Shown: piece after piece, positions 35,328 to 44,193 of the stretch
How the letters are laid out: each line of letters opens with the position of its first letter
Numbering within the stretch: the stretch's first letter is position 1
Assembly (NCBI GenBank): GCA_964350695.1
Contig: CAYGKM010000001.1
Location: forward strand, 295,607 to 359,606
Direction of reading: 5' to 3'
Length of the DNA stretch: 64,000 nt
DNA from: TMED27 sp964350695
Lineage (GTDB): Bacteria > Pseudomonadota > Alphaproteobacteria > Micavibrionales > Micavibrionaceae
Translations under genes and position numbers: made by a program
Notes under the pieces: generated by a model
Database searches by the model: none
Seen by the model: only the letters and a program-made list of their open reading frames with translations
Told to the model about the DNA's origin: nothing

Positions 35328-36496
35328 AACCGGTAAAAACGATTGATGTTCAAAACTGGATGAGCGCAGAGCTTTCACAAAAAGTGATCAAAGCCTTAGG
35401 GGCAGGCAATGCGATGTTTGTCGGCGGCTGCGTGCGTAATGCGCTGCTCGGCGAAGCGGTCACAGATATAGACATGGCAACAACCCACCCGCCCGAGCGC
35501 ACCGTTAAGCTGCTCGAAAATGCGGGCATTAAGGCCATCCCTACAGGGATAGATCACGGCACAATCACCGCCGTTCTGGATAAAAGCACCATCGAGATCA
35601 CAACGCTTCGCAAAGACGTAGAGACAGATGGACGCCATGCGGAAGTGGCCTTCAGCGATAGTTGGGTCGAGGACGCCGAGCGCCGCGATTTCACGATGAA
35701 CACGCTCCTCGCCGATGAAAAGGGCAATGTCTTTGATCCTTTGGAGGTGGGGCTTAAGGATCTGGAAGCCCGCCGCGTTGTTTTTGTCGGCGCGCCTTCG
35801 AAACGCATCGAAGAAGATTATCTCCGCATCCTGCGCTTCTTCAGGTTCTTCGCGCAATACGGAGCAGGGGAGCCGGATGCAGCGGCGCTCAAGGCTTGCC
35901 AAGCGGCGGCGGATAAAATCCCGAACCTTTCAAAGGAGCGCATCACGCAAGAATTCTTCAAAATCCTCGCCGTCAAAGATTCAACAAAAATTTTAAAGCT
36001 CATCTTCGATCACGGCGTTTTAAAAGACTTCGATTTCGCGGATTATGCCCCCGAAACCCTGAAGCATCTCTGTTATTTTCAAAATGAATACGGCTTGGTG
36101 TCGATCGCCGCGCGGCTTTATGTCCTCGCAGGCGGGAAGGATGAGAACATTGAAATGCTCAAAAAGGGGCTACTCATCCCGAAGGTCTTCCAAAAAGATA
36201 TCACGGCCATTCAAGGCGTTTTGGCTCTGCCTGATTTGTCGGATGACCACGCCGTGAAGGTCGCCGTTTACAAGTTTGGGCGCACCGCCACCGCGCAAAG
36301 CTTGATGATCCAGCTCGCCCAAGACCGCGTGAAAAGAGCCTTCGCAGGCAATGCCTTCAAAATCATCCAGAAATGGGATGTGCCGAACTTCCCCGTTTCG
36401 GGCGAAGACCTGATCCAAAAAGGCTTCAAGCCCGGCCCTGGTTTAGGCGCCGAGCTTGAGAGATTAGAAAATGAATGGATTGCTGGCGGGTTTTAA
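35324..36496 (+). CDS. cca: CCA tRNA nucleotidyltransferase / poly(A) polymerase family
   Basis: Adds or repairs the CCA end of tRNAs. The 390-residue class II nucleotidyltransferase has the head motif FVGGCVRNALLG, the metal-binding DIDMAT pair, RRDFTMNTLLAD and the template-like RIEEDYLRILRFFRFFAQY. A helical C-terminal part follows. There is no HD domain, which fits the alphaproteobacterial form. It is coupled to DUF1285 and converges on the next gene with a 4-base overlap. Confidence 0.94.
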   Translation: MKPVKTIDVQNWMSAELSQKVIKALGAGNAMFVGGCVRNALLGEAVTDIDMATTHPPERTVKLLENAGIKAIPTGIDHGTITAVLDKSTIEITTLRKDVETDGRHAEVAFSDSWVEDAERRDFTMNTLLADEKGNVFDPLEVGLKDLEARRVVFVGAPSKRIEEDYLRILRFFRFFAQYGAGEPDAAALKACQAAADKIPNLSKERITQEFFKILAVKDSTKILKLIFDHGVLKDFDFADYAPETLKHLCYFQNEYGLVSIAARLYVLAGGKDENIEMLKKGLLIPKVFQKDITAIQGVLALPDLSDDHAVKVAVYKFGRTATAQSLMIQLAQDRVKRAFAGNAFKIIQKWDVPNFPVSGEDLIQKGFKPGPGLGAELERLENEWIAGGF

Positions 36497-36915
36497 CTTT
36501 GCCCGCCGTTTTGATTAGGGCCACCTATCAAATAATTGTAGGGTGCGCCGGCCGCTTTTAAAGCCGCTTTATATTCAGCTTCCGACATAAGATCATTGGT
36601 TGTCATCTCTGTAGAAACAACCTTTCCGTTTGTATCTTCATGTTCAACCCAAGATGTTTCTGACATGCATCTCGCGTGGTATGTTCCTGGTGTGAGATAG
36701 CCTTCATTGTCTACGAAGTATACGGTGTCACCACGCGCAAAGTTTTTTTGCTCAGGAAAAGGCTCGTCAGGAATAGGCTCGTCAGGAATAGGCTCGTCAG
36801 GAATAGGCTCCATATCGTGGGGGTTTGTGGTTTTTATAAAAGGCCCTTTGATGCGCCCGCTTTGAACGCCTTCGTTGTGCTCTCGAATCTCGTCGTTGTC
36901 GTCTTCCATACCCAT
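36493..36915 (-). CDS. uncharacterised protein with PIPDE repeats
   Basis: A 140-residue acidic protein of no known family. Residues 35-52 consist of three EPIPD units and one EPFPE unit, encoded by a near-perfect 15-base tandem repeat. The rest contains FARGDTVYFVDNEGYLTPGT, which looks like a small beta-barrel, and a C-terminal MSEAEYKAALKAAGAPYNYL. AAGGAG lies six bases before the ATG, which supports expression. No signal peptide. The repeat number is likely to vary between strains. Confidence 0.65.
   Translation of the reverse strand: MGMEDDNDEIREHNEGVQSGRIKGPFIKTTNPHDMEPIPDEPIPDEPIPDEPFPEQKNFARGDTVYFVDNEGYLTPGTYHARCMSETSWVEHEDTNGKVVSTEMTTNDLMSEAEYKAALKAAGAPYNYLIGGPNQNGGQS
36761..36810. 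repeat. 15-base tandem repeat inside a coding region
   Basis: The unit GGCTCGTCAGGAATA occurs three times exactly (36761-36805) and a fourth time partly. It encodes the Pro-Ile-Pro-Asp-Glu repeats of the gene on the other strand. The 15-base unit keeps the frame when copies are gained or lost. Confidence 0.85.
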
Positions 36916-36983
36916 AGCAATCTCCTTTATTAATTATGAAAAATAATATACAGTCTTCAATCTAACTGTGCAAGAAAAAATCT

Positions 36984-37868
36984 TTAAGGCCATTTTACCT
37001 CTGGCGGCATAGACATCAAGATCGCTTCTGTATTTCCGCCGGTCTTAAGGCCAAACTGCGTTCCGCGATCATGCAGCAGGTTATATTCCACATACCGCCC
37101 GCGGCGAATAAGCTGATGCTCGCGCTCCTCCGCGCTCCAATCCTCGTTCATATGCGCCCGCACTATTTTCGGATAAATATCTAAAAACGTGCGCCCGACA
37201 TCTTGTGTATAGGCAAAATCATCCGCCCAATCATTTTCGAGATAATCATAAAATATGCCGCCAACTCCGCGTGGTTCATTGCGGTGGGGCAGGAAGAAAT
37301 ACCGATCGCACCAGTCTTTATGCTCTTTATAATAGGACGGATCATGGCGATCGCAGCACGCTTTAAAGGCTGCATGAAACGCCGCCGTATCTTCGGGGTT
37401 TTCGCGCATAGGTGTTAAATCCGCGCCGCCGCCAAACCATCCCTTCGATGTCATAATCATCCGTGTATTCATATGCACCGCGGGCACGCGCGGGGATTGC
37501 ATATGTGCAACCAATGAAACACCCGCTGCCCAAAATCCGCCGTTGCTTTCATCCGCGCCGGGAATGCGCGCGGCAAACTCTTCGGAGAATGTCCCATGCA
37601 CCTGCGATATATTCACGCCCACTTTTTCAAACACGCGGCCCCGCATAATGGAAATTTCGCCGCCGCCTTTAAGCACGCTGCCTGATTCATTCGGCTCGTC
37701 GCTATTGGCGCGGTCCCAAGGCTTCCGCTCGAAACGCCCCGCCGCTAGGTTCGCCTTCGGAGTACCCGTAAGCTGATCTTCAATCGCCTCAAACTCCGTG
37801 CAAATCTGGTCGCGCAAATCCGCAAACCAATCCGATGCCTGTCCTTTTCGGTTATCCCAATCTGTCAT
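36984..37868 (-). CDS. hemF: oxygen-dependent coproporphyrinogen III oxidase HemF
   Basis: Oxidatively decarboxylates coproporphyrinogen III in haem synthesis. The 294-residue enzyme has RGRVFEKVGVNISQVHG, the GWFGGGADLTP loop near residue 145, and FFLPHRNEPRGVGGIFYDYL near 190. It ends with YVEYNLLHDRGTQFGLKTGG. It overlaps trmL upstream by four bases, so the two are co-transcribed. Confidence 0.97.
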   Translation of the reverse strand: MTDWDNRKGQASDWFADLRDQICTEFEAIEDQLTGTPKANLAAGRFERKPWDRANSDEPNESGSVLKGGGEISIMRGRVFEKVGVNISQVHGTFSEEFAARIPGADESNGGFWAAGVSLVAHMQSPRVPAVHMNTRMIMTSKGWFGGGADLTPMRENPEDTAAFHAAFKACCDRHDPSYYKEHKDWCDRYFFLPHRNEPRGVGGIFYDYLENDWADDFAYTQDVGRTFLDIYPKIVRAHMNEDWSAEEREHQLIRRGRYVEYNLLHDRGTQFGLKTGGNTEAILMSMPPEVKWP

Positions 37869-38308
37869 GTTCTCACCTGTCTAATCGCTTCACCCAAAAT
37901 CATAGAGGTCGCATTGACGATATTCAAAGACCGCAAGCCTTCTTTCATCGGAATGCATATCCGCGCGCTTGCAACGTCATGAATATTGCCCGGCACACCT
38001 GCGCTCTCGCTGCCCGCCAATAAAATATCATCCTCGCGAAATTCAAACGCTGTATACGGCTCCACCGATTTCGTCGTCATTAATACTATCCGCGAAGAGG
38101 AATGAGCACTCAAAAAAACCTCCCAAGAGCTATGGCGCACAATATCAAGCTTATCAATATAATCCATCGCCGATTGCCGAATTTTTCTGTCGTCCCATGG
38201 AAAGCTTGTCGGCTCGATCACATCCAGCCCCACATCCATGCACGCGCACAAGCGGATCATCGCACCCACGTTCTGGGGAATATCAGGCTGGTAAAGGGCT
38301 ATGCGCAT
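37865..38308 (-). CDS. trmL: tRNA (cytidine(34)-2'-O)-methyltransferase TrmL
   Basis: Methylates the wobble ribose of tRNA-Leu isoacceptors. The 147-residue SPOUT protein starts MRIALYQPDIPQNVGAMIRL and has GLDVIEPTSFPWDD, LLAGSESAGVP and the knot region IPMKEGLRSLNIVNATSMIL. This is the normal compact size for TrmL. It is the first gene of the trmL-hemF unit, divergent from petA. Confidence 0.95.
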   Translation of the reverse strand: MRIALYQPDIPQNVGAMIRLCACMDVGLDVIEPTSFPWDDRKIRQSAMDYIDKLDIVRHSSWEVFLSAHSSSRIVLMTTKSVEPYTAFEFREDDILLAGSESAGVPGNIHDVASARICIPMKEGLRSLNIVNATSMILGEAIRQVRT

Positions 38309-38370
38309 TTTATGTGCCTCCGCGATGGTTCAAAATCGCTGTAATTTGCCTCATCTAAAATAGCTTCTAG

Positions 38371-38390
38371 ATTAATTCGTGGAAATTAAT
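38371..38390. promoter_or_regulatory. inverted repeat upstream of petABC
   Basis: ATTAATT (38371-38377) and AATTAAT (38384-38390) form a 7-bp inverted repeat with a 6-base spacer in the 172-base gap between trmL and petA. It could be an operator of the bc1 operon or of trmL. Further on, AAACC(ACTTC)GGTTT around 38438 forms a small hairpin in the petA leader. Confidence 0.4.
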
Positions 38391-38480
38391 GTGAAGATAT
38401 AGATTTAAAGGGGTTGATCCTATATAAAGAGAGAAGTAAAACCACTTCGGTTTATTTTTCAAGACAGTATAAGAAAAATC

Positions 38481-39029
38481 ATGGCATCAAAAACAAAAGA
38501 CACACACTCCCACGCAGACGGAACGCGGCGTGATTTCCTCGGATTATCGGCTGCAGCCTTTGGCGCAGTGGGCGCAATCAGCTTCGCAGCGCCGTTGATA
38601 AACTCGCTCAACCCTGCAAAAGATACATTGGCCTTGGCCACAACCGAAGTGGATTTGAGCGCGATCGCGCTCGGCGAATCAAAAACAGTGATGTGGCGCG
38701 GCAAGCCCGTGTTCATTAAACACCGCACTGCCGAAGAAATTAAAGAAGCCGTAGATGTTGATATCGCCACGCTTCCCGATAAGCAAACAGATGAAGAGCG
38801 CGTGCAAAAACCTGAATGGTTGGTTGTTGTCGGCGTATGTACGCATTTGGGCTGCGTTCCTGTCGGGCAAAAGCCAACCGACGCACACGGCGATTATGAC
38901 GGATGGTTCTGTCCGTGCCACGGTTCGCACTACGATACATCCGCCCGCATTCGCAAAGGCCCTGCGCCAAAGAACCTTGCGGTTCCGCCTTACGAATTCG
39001 TAAGCGATACGTTGATCAAAATCGGATAA
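38481..39029 (+). CDS. petA: ubiquinol-cytochrome c reductase Rieske iron-sulfur subunit
   Basis: The Rieske subunit of the bc1 complex passes electrons from quinol to cytochrome c1. The 182-residue protein carries an uncleaved Tat-type anchor (TRRDFLGLSAAAFGAVGA at about residues 13-30) and a periplasmic domain with the 2Fe-2S ligands in CTHLGC and CPCHGSHYD. It is the first gene of petABC; gaps to petB and petC are 25 and 19 bases. Confidence 0.98.
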   Translation: MASKTKDTHSHADGTRRDFLGLSAAAFGAVGAISFAAPLINSLNPAKDTLALATTEVDLSAIALGESKTVMWRGKPVFIKHRTAEEIKEAVDVDIATLPDKQTDEERVQKPEWLVVVGVCTHLGCVPVGQKPTDAHGDYDGWFCPCHGSHYDTSARIRKGPAPKNLAVPPYEFVSDTLIKIG

Positions 39030-39054
39030 GAGATAAAGAAAAGAGTATAAAATC

Positions 39055-40341
39055 ATGGCAAGTGGTAAGCGCGAGAAATTTGAAAACCCCGTAGTAGAGT
39101 GGATTGACGAACGTCTGCCCATCTTCACCATGCTTCAAAAAGAATATGGTGTGTTCCCGACGCCAAAGAACTTCAACTATTTCTGGAATTTCGGCGCTAT
39201 CGCCATGGTGATGCTCGCCACAATGATTATCACCGGTATCGTTCTCGCGATGCATTACACCGCCGACACAGCCCAAGCGTTCGACTCTGTCGAGCGCATC
39301 ATGCGCGACGTAAACGGCGGCTGGCTGTTGCGTTATATGCACGCCAACGGCGCGTCTTTCTTCTTTATCGCTGTCTATATCCACATCTTCCGCGGCATGT
39401 ATTACGGCTCGTTCAAAAAACCTCGCGAGCTTCTATGGATTCTCGGCGTGCTGATCTTCCTGCTGATGATGGCCACGGCCTTTATCGGCTATGTGCTTCC
39501 TTGGGGTCAGATGAGCCTGTGGGGCGCGACTGTTATCACCAATTTGTTCTCGGCTGTGCCGCTGGTCGGCGAGAGCATCGTGACATTGCTCTGGGGCGGT
39601 TTCAGTGTTGATAATCCTACGCTGACGCGTTTCTTCGCGCTTCACTATTTGCTGCCGTTTATCATCGCCGCCGTAGTGTTCCTGCATGTTTGGGCGCTCC
39701 ACGTCACAGGGTCAAACAACCCCCTCGGCATTGATACAAAAGGGCCGCAAGACACGCTTCCGTTCCATCCGTATTACACGATGAAAGACACCTTCGGCAC
39801 GGTTGTGTTCTTGATCTTCTTCGCGCTGTTCGTCTTCTTTATGCCCAACGCCCTTGGACACCCCGATAACTATATTCCGGCTGATCCGCTTGTGACGCCT
39901 GCGCATATTGTCCCTGAATGGTACTTCCTGCCGTTCTATGCGATCCTGCGCGCCATCACATTTGATATCGGTATCCCGTTCACGGAGATTGTCATCATCT
40001 CCGCCAAACTCGGCGGCGTTATCGCGATGTTCGGCTCGATCCTTCTGTGGTTCGTATTGCCATGGCTTGATACACACCCTGTTCGCTCTGCGCGTTTCCG
40101 CCCGCTGTTTAAAATCTTCTTCCTGATTTTGGTGGCTGATTTCATCTTCCTTGGCTATGTGGGATCACAGAGTGCGGATGCCTCTCTCTTTGGTGTGCCG
40201 CTCAGCATTCTCGGGCTTTTGGCGACCACATATTACTTTGTGTATTTCGTTGCGATCCTTCCATGGCTCAGCAAAAATGAAAAAGGCAAAAGCCTTCCGG
40301 CCAGCATTCATGAAGATGTGTTGAAAAAGAAATCAAAATAA
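39055..40341 (+). CDS. petB: cytochrome b of the bc1 complex
   Basis: The 428-residue membrane subunit holds haems bL and bH and both quinone sites. Visible landmarks are the paired histidines (LAMHYTADTAQAFDSVERI, GASFFFIAVYIHIFRGMYY), GYVLPWGQMSLWGATVITNL, LHYLLPFIIAAVVFLHVWAL and the Qo motif PEWY in HIVPEWYFLPFYAILR. Eight membrane helices are expected. Length and residues are standard for alphaproteobacteria. Confidence 0.98.
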   Translation: MASGKREKFENPVVEWIDERLPIFTMLQKEYGVFPTPKNFNYFWNFGAIAMVMLATMIITGIVLAMHYTADTAQAFDSVERIMRDVNGGWLLRYMHANGASFFFIAVYIHIFRGMYYGSFKKPRELLWILGVLIFLLMMATAFIGYVLPWGQMSLWGATVITNLFSAVPLVGESIVTLLWGGFSVDNPTLTRFFALHYLLPFIIAAVVFLHVWALHVTGSNNPLGIDTKGPQDTLPFHPYYTMKDTFGTVVFLIFFALFVFFMPNALGHPDNYIPADPLVTPAHIVPEWYFLPFYAILRAITFDIGIPFTEIVIISAKLGGVIAMFGSILLWFVLPWLDTHPVRSARFRPLFKIFFLILVADFIFLGYVGSQSADASLFGVPLSILGLLATTYYFVYFVAILPWLSKNEKGKSLPASIHEDVLKKKSK

Positions 40342-40360
40342 GAAGTTTAGGGATAAACGA

Positions 40361-41125
40361 ATGAAAACAATTCTCACAATTTTATGCGGCCTTACCTTGG
40401 CGTTCTCAGTTGCCCCTCAGGCGCATGCAGCCGGCGGCGGAGACACGGTACTTCCTAATGAGGATTGGCATTTTGACGGGCCTTTCGGAACATTCGATCG
40501 CGCGGCGCTACAACGCGGCCTCAAAGTTTATCGCGAAGTCTGCTCTGCATGTCATGCCATGAAGCGCATTCATTTCCGCAATCTCGAAGCTTTGGGTTAT
40601 GAAGAAGGTCAGATCAAATCAATCGCCGCTGAGTACACCATCACTGACGGGCCGGATGAAGAAGGCGAAATGTTTGATCGCCCGGGCCGCCCGAGCGATG
40701 CTTTCCCTTCACCCTATCCGAATGATAACGCCGCCCGCGCCGCAAACGGCGCAATCCCGCCTGATCTTTCTCTCATTGTGAAAGCCAGAGCAGGGGGCGC
40801 AAACTACGTTCACGGTATTTTGACGGGCTATGAAGAGCCGCCGCATGACATGAAAATCAGCGAAGGACAATATTATAACAAAGTGATGCCGGGCCACGTA
40901 ATTGCTATGGCACCGCCGCTTCTTGAGGGGCAAATTGCCTATGAGGACGACGCGCCCCAAACCGTTGAGCAATATTCCAAAGACGTGACCGAGTTTCTGC
41001 AATGGGCCTCAGAGCCGGATCTTGAAAACCGTAAGCGCACAGGCATCAACGTCATCTTCTATCTGGTGATCTTTGCAGGCATCATGTACGCCTATAAAAA
41101 GAAAGTCTGGTCTAAAATCCATTAA
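40361..41125 (+). CDS. petC: cytochrome c1 of the bc1 complex
   Basis: A 254-residue precursor with signal peptide (about 1-23, ending HAA), the haem c site CSACH at about residues 61-65, the PNDNAARAANGAIPPDLSLI segment and an axial Met in the MAPPLLEGQIAYEDD region. A C-terminal membrane anchor reads INVIFYLVIFAGIMYAYK. It is the last gene of petABC. Confidence 0.97.
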   Translation: MKTILTILCGLTLAFSVAPQAHAAGGGDTVLPNEDWHFDGPFGTFDRAALQRGLKVYREVCSACHAMKRIHFRNLEALGYEEGQIKSIAAEYTITDGPDEEGEMFDRPGRPSDAFPSPYPNDNAARAANGAIPPDLSLIVKARAGGANYVHGILTGYEEPPHDMKISEGQYYNKVMPGHVIAMAPPLLEGQIAYEDDAPQTVEQYSKDVTEFLQWASEPDLENRKRTGINVIFYLVIFAGIMYAYKKKVWSKIH

Positions 41126-41231
41126 CGCTGCATTAAGCTCTATGAGTTTATCATAATATAAGGGCCTCTTTTTGAAGAAGACATCTTAAAGCCGCAAGTT
41201 AAAGCCGCAAGCAAAAGGAAGGCGTTTCAAT

Positions 41232-41513
41232 ATGCCCGATGATGATTACACAAAAGATCAAAAAGACTCTGCGCGCCGTCACTTGATGCAAAGCAAAATC
41301 TTCAAAATCGCAGCTATCGGCCTGACCGTTATGGCGGTCATTGTGTCCTTTATGCTCTATAGCACGCTTGCCAATGGCGACGCGCTGACCTTCGTGAAAA
41401 GACCCTTTGTTATTCTTATTATGCTTCTTCCGTTTCTACCCGCTTATGTCTTTGCGATGATGTCTAAAAAGCACTATCGAAAAGCGACTAAAGTCTTGCA
41501 AGACAACGTATAA
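41232..41513 (+). CDS. small two-helix membrane protein
   Basis: A 93-residue protein of no recognised family. A charged N-terminus (1-22) is followed by two membrane helices (about 26-47, IAAIGLTVMAVIVSFML, and 57-77, FVILIMLLPFLPAYVFAMM) and a basic C-terminus. AAAGGAAGG lies 9 bases before the ATG. It stands between petC and DUF924. The 106 bases before it contain a tandem TAAAGCCGCAAG repeat and no clear promoter. Confidence 0.65.
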   Translation: MPDDDYTKDQKDSARRHLMQSKIFKIAAIGLTVMAVIVSFMLYSTLANGDALTFVKRPFVILIMLLPFLPAYVFAMMSKKHYRKATKVLQDNV

Positions 41514-41559
41514 GCGCAGAAGCAATTTGTATTCTGCGCATAAAATGCAATAATAAATC

Positions 41560-42111
41560 ATGCGAGACACTCAACAAGAAATCCTGCACTTTTGGTTTGA
41601 AGAAATGGAGCCCCAACAATGGTTCCAGCAAAGCGACGCTGTAGACGAAGCGATCAAAGAACGATTCGGTATCACCTATGAAATGGCCAGCGACGGCCTC
41701 AGCAATCATTGGGCAAATGATCCCGACGGGGCTTTGGCCTTGGTGATTGTCCTCGATCAATTCCCCCGCCATATGTTTCGCGGCTCACCCAAATCCTTCG
41801 CCAGCGACGAACGAGCGCTGCTGGTCGCCAAACAAGCCATCCATAAAGGCTTCGACCAAGTGCTTGAGCCGGTAAAGCGCGGCTTCCTTTATCTTCCGTT
41901 CCAGCACAGCGAAACCCTTTCGGATCAAAAGAAATCCGTCGAACTCTTCGGAAGCATGGCCGATGAAAACCCCGCAGGAGACATGTACGCCAAGCGACAT
42001 TTTGTGCCGATTGATAAATTCGGCCGCTTCCCCCACCGCAACGAAGTGTTAGGGCGCGAAAGCACGGAAGAGGAAATTGAATTCCTGAAAACGCATAAAG
42101 GGTTTTTATAA
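41560..42111 (+). CDS. DUF924 family protein
   Basis: A 183-residue soluble helical protein with the DUF924 pattern: ILHFWFEEMEPQQWF, LALVIVLDQFPRHMFRG and a GFLYLPFQHSETLSDQ segment, ending in GRFPHRNEVLGRES. The biochemical role is unknown. It is one base from the aldehyde dehydrogenase downstream, so the two are probably coupled. Confidence 0.9.
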   Translation: MRDTQQEILHFWFEEMEPQQWFQQSDAVDEAIKERFGITYEMASDGLSNHWANDPDGALALVIVLDQFPRHMFRGSPKSFASDERALLVAKQAIHKGFDQVLEPVKRGFLYLPFQHSETLSDQKKSVELFGSMADENPAGDMYAKRHFVPIDKFGRFPHRNEVLGRESTEEEIEFLKTHKGFL

Positions 42112-42112
42112 A

Positions 42113-43615
42113 ATGAGCTACCAAGATGTTTTGAAATCTTTAGGGGTGCAAACAACCGCAAACGGGGTGCTGGAAGTCTTCTCCCCCATTGATGGAAGCT
42201 CTCTAGGCAAGATCAAAGAACATAGCCCCAAAGACATAGAAGACATCGCCGCCAAAGCAAAGACCGCCTTTGAGAAATGGCGCGCCGTGCCTGCGCCCAT
42301 CCGCGGCGAGTTCGTAAGGCTTTTGGGCGAAGAACTCCGCGCCGCGAAAGACGATCTCGGCAAGCTCGTCACCATTGAATGCGGCAAGCTTCTTTCCGAA
42401 GGCCTCGGCGAAGTGCAGGAAATGATTGATATATGTGACTACGCGGTCGGCCTCTCGCGCCAGCTTTACGGCCTGACCATGGGCAGCGAACGCCCCGAAC
42501 ACCACATGCGCGAGCTGTGGCAACCGCTCGGCCCTGTCGGTGTTATTTCCGCTTTCAATTTCCCCGTGGCTGTATGGTCTTGGAACGCAGCCATCGCCTT
42601 TGTGTGCGGCGATTCCGTTGTCTGGAAACCGTCCGAAAAAACCCCGCTTACCGCACTTGCGTGCCAAAACATCTATGAACGCGCCGCGAAGAAATTTCGT
42701 GAAGGCGGCCATGAAATCCCCGATCACCTTTCTCAAGTCTATATCGGCGCGCGCGAAGTCGGCGAAGCGCTTGTATCCCATCCCGCGTTCCCCCTCATCA
42801 GCGCCACAGGCAGCGTGCCCATGGGCCGCGCCGTCGGTGAAGCCGTCGCCAAACGCTTAGGCCGCAGCCTGCTTGAGCTTGGCGGCAATAACGCGATGGT
42901 CATCACCCCCAGCGCAGACCTCGATATGGCTTTGCGCGCCATCCTCTTCGGCGCGGTTGGTACATGCGGGCAGCGCTGCACCTCTACGCGCAGGCTCTTC
43001 GTTCATAAAGATATTTACGATGCTCTCGTGCCGAAACTCGCCAAAGCCTATGGCCAAATCCGCATCGGAAACCCATTGGAAGACGGCGTACTCATCGGCC
43101 CTCTAATCGACGAGGACGCCTATAAAATGATGAAAACCGCGCTTGATAAGGCTACCAAAGCCGGCGGCAAAATCCTTGTCGGAGGTGGCAAAGCAGACGT
43201 CGGCTTGGGCGGCGCATATGTGAACCCCGCTTTGGTCGAGATGCCGAAACAAGACATCTGCATCCACACCGAAACCTTCGCGCCAATTTTATATGTCATG
43301 AAATATAGTGAGTTGGATGAGGCGATCGCGATGCAAAACGAAGTCCCGCAAGGCCTGTCCTCCGCCATCTTCACCATGAACATCCGCGAGGCCGAAAAAT
43401 TCCTCTCCGCCACAGGCTCAGATTGCGGCATCGCCAATGTGAATATCGGTACATCGGGCGCAGAAATCGGCGGCGCGTTCGGCGGTGAAAAAGAAACCGG
43501 AGGAGGGCGCGAAAGCGGCTCTGACGCTTGGAAAACCTATATGCGCCGTCAAACCCAAACGATTAACTATTCCGCCGCGCTGCCCCTTGCGCAAGGCGTC
43601 AAATTCGATCTTTAA
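42113..43615 (+). CDS. ALDH7-type aldehyde dehydrogenase (aminoadipate semialdehyde / piperideine-6-carboxylate type)
   Basis: A 500-residue NAD(P)-dependent dehydrogenase. It has the fold motif ISAFNFPVAVWSWNAAIAF and the general-base Glu in RSLLELGGNNAMVI (about residue 259). The catalytic Cys lies in GTCGQRCTSTRRLFVHKD (about 293); the QRCT.TRRLF form is typical of the ALDH7/antiquitin group, which oxidises aminoadipate semialdehyde in lysine breakdown. Only the group is clear; no other lysine-degradation gene is nearby. The 275 bases after it have no gene but contain two palindromes. Confidence 0.85.
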   Translation: MSYQDVLKSLGVQTTANGVLEVFSPIDGSSLGKIKEHSPKDIEDIAAKAKTAFEKWRAVPAPIRGEFVRLLGEELRAAKDDLGKLVTIECGKLLSEGLGEVQEMIDICDYAVGLSRQLYGLTMGSERPEHHMRELWQPLGPVGVISAFNFPVAVWSWNAAIAFVCGDSVVWKPSEKTPLTALACQNIYERAAKKFREGGHEIPDHLSQVYIGAREVGEALVSHPAFPLISATGSVPMGRAVGEAVAKRLGRSLLELGGNNAMVITPSADLDMALRAILFGAVGTCGQRCTSTRRLFVHKDIYDALVPKLAKAYGQIRIGNPLEDGVLIGPLIDEDAYKMMKTALDKATKAGGKILVGGGKADVGLGGAYVNPALVEMPKQDICIHTETFAPILYVMKYSELDEAIAMQNEVPQGLSSAIFTMNIREAEKFLSATGSDCGIANVNIGTSGAEIGGAFGGEKETGGGRESGSDAWKTYMRRQTQTINYSAALPLAQGVKFDL

Positions 43616-43699
43616 TTAATTAAAATTGAAGCATCGCTTAACCGCTTGTTATGATTTATAGCGCATACTTAAAAGATGGGTGCGAATCATATTTCGCGG

Positions 43700-43735
43700 G
43701 TTTTTTGAAAAAACGCCTTTTCGGTTAACCGAAAA
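43700..43735. promoter_or_regulatory. two adjacent palindromes in the ALDH-DUF465 gap
   Basis: GTTTTTT-G-AAAAAAC (43700-43714) is followed after three bases by the perfect 18-base palindrome TTTTCGGTTAACCGAAAA (43718-43735). The first could act as a weak terminator for the dehydrogenase; the second looks like a dimeric operator. They lie about 155 bases before the DUF465 gene. Confidence 0.5.
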
Positions 43736-43890
43736 AACCTACATCAGAAACAACGTTTAAGTCTCTAATCGAAAAGAAACATTCTTTTTATTAGAAAATG
43801 CTGTTTCTCGCAGTTTTTGCGTTACGCGCGAAAATAAGGATATGATGAAGATATCCAAAGACTTTAAAACTCAAACCTAAGGAGTTAGAC

Positions 43891-44100
43891 ATGCCATCAC
43901 GCAGGTTGATATCCACTTCGGACACTAGAGTACAAGCTTTAAAAACACGACACGCAATATTATCTTCCAGAATAGAAGACGCTCAAAAGAGCCCCTCCAT
44001 AAATGATTTCTATCTCCGCCAACTTAAAAAGCAAAAGCTTTTGTTAAAGGAAGAGATAGTAGGAATTCGTGAGGATTCTCACGAACGAGCCTCGGCCTGA
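43891..44100 (+). CDS. DUF465 (YdcH-like) protein
   Basis: A 69-residue helical protein of the DUF465 family, recognised by RVQALKTRHAILSSRI and FYLRQLKKQKLLLKEEIVGI: two helices with a central Pro-containing turn. The function is unknown. AAGGAG lies eight bases before the ATG, and a strong terminator follows. It converges on trcR. Confidence 0.8.
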   Translation: MPSRRLISTSDTRVQALKTRHAILSSRIEDAQKSPSINDFYLRQLKKQKLLLKEEIVGIREDSHERASA

Positions 44101-44152
44101 AACAGGTCGAGACCCTAAGATCCCGGTTTCATATCTGGGAATATACTAAAGC

Positions 44153-44188
44153 AGTGGCTGGTTGATTTCATTCTCCAGCCACTTTTTT
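44153..44188. terminator. terminator between DUF465 and trcR
   Basis: A perfect 9-bp stem, AGTGGCTGG (44153-44161) with CCAGCCACT (44175-44183), is followed by a run of six T. It ends the DUF465 transcript and, being symmetric, may also stop trcR transcription from the other side. Confidence 0.88.
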
Positions 44189-44193
44189 AATGC

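Noticed and set aside
36761..36810. CRISPR-like repeat
   Set aside because: Units are 15 bases with no spacers and lie in a coding frame.
41126..41231. Fourth copy of the structured element before the small membrane protein
   Set aside because: The gap has a tandem TAAAGCCGCAAG repeat and a similar AAAAGGAAGG end, but no outer helix and no shared arms.
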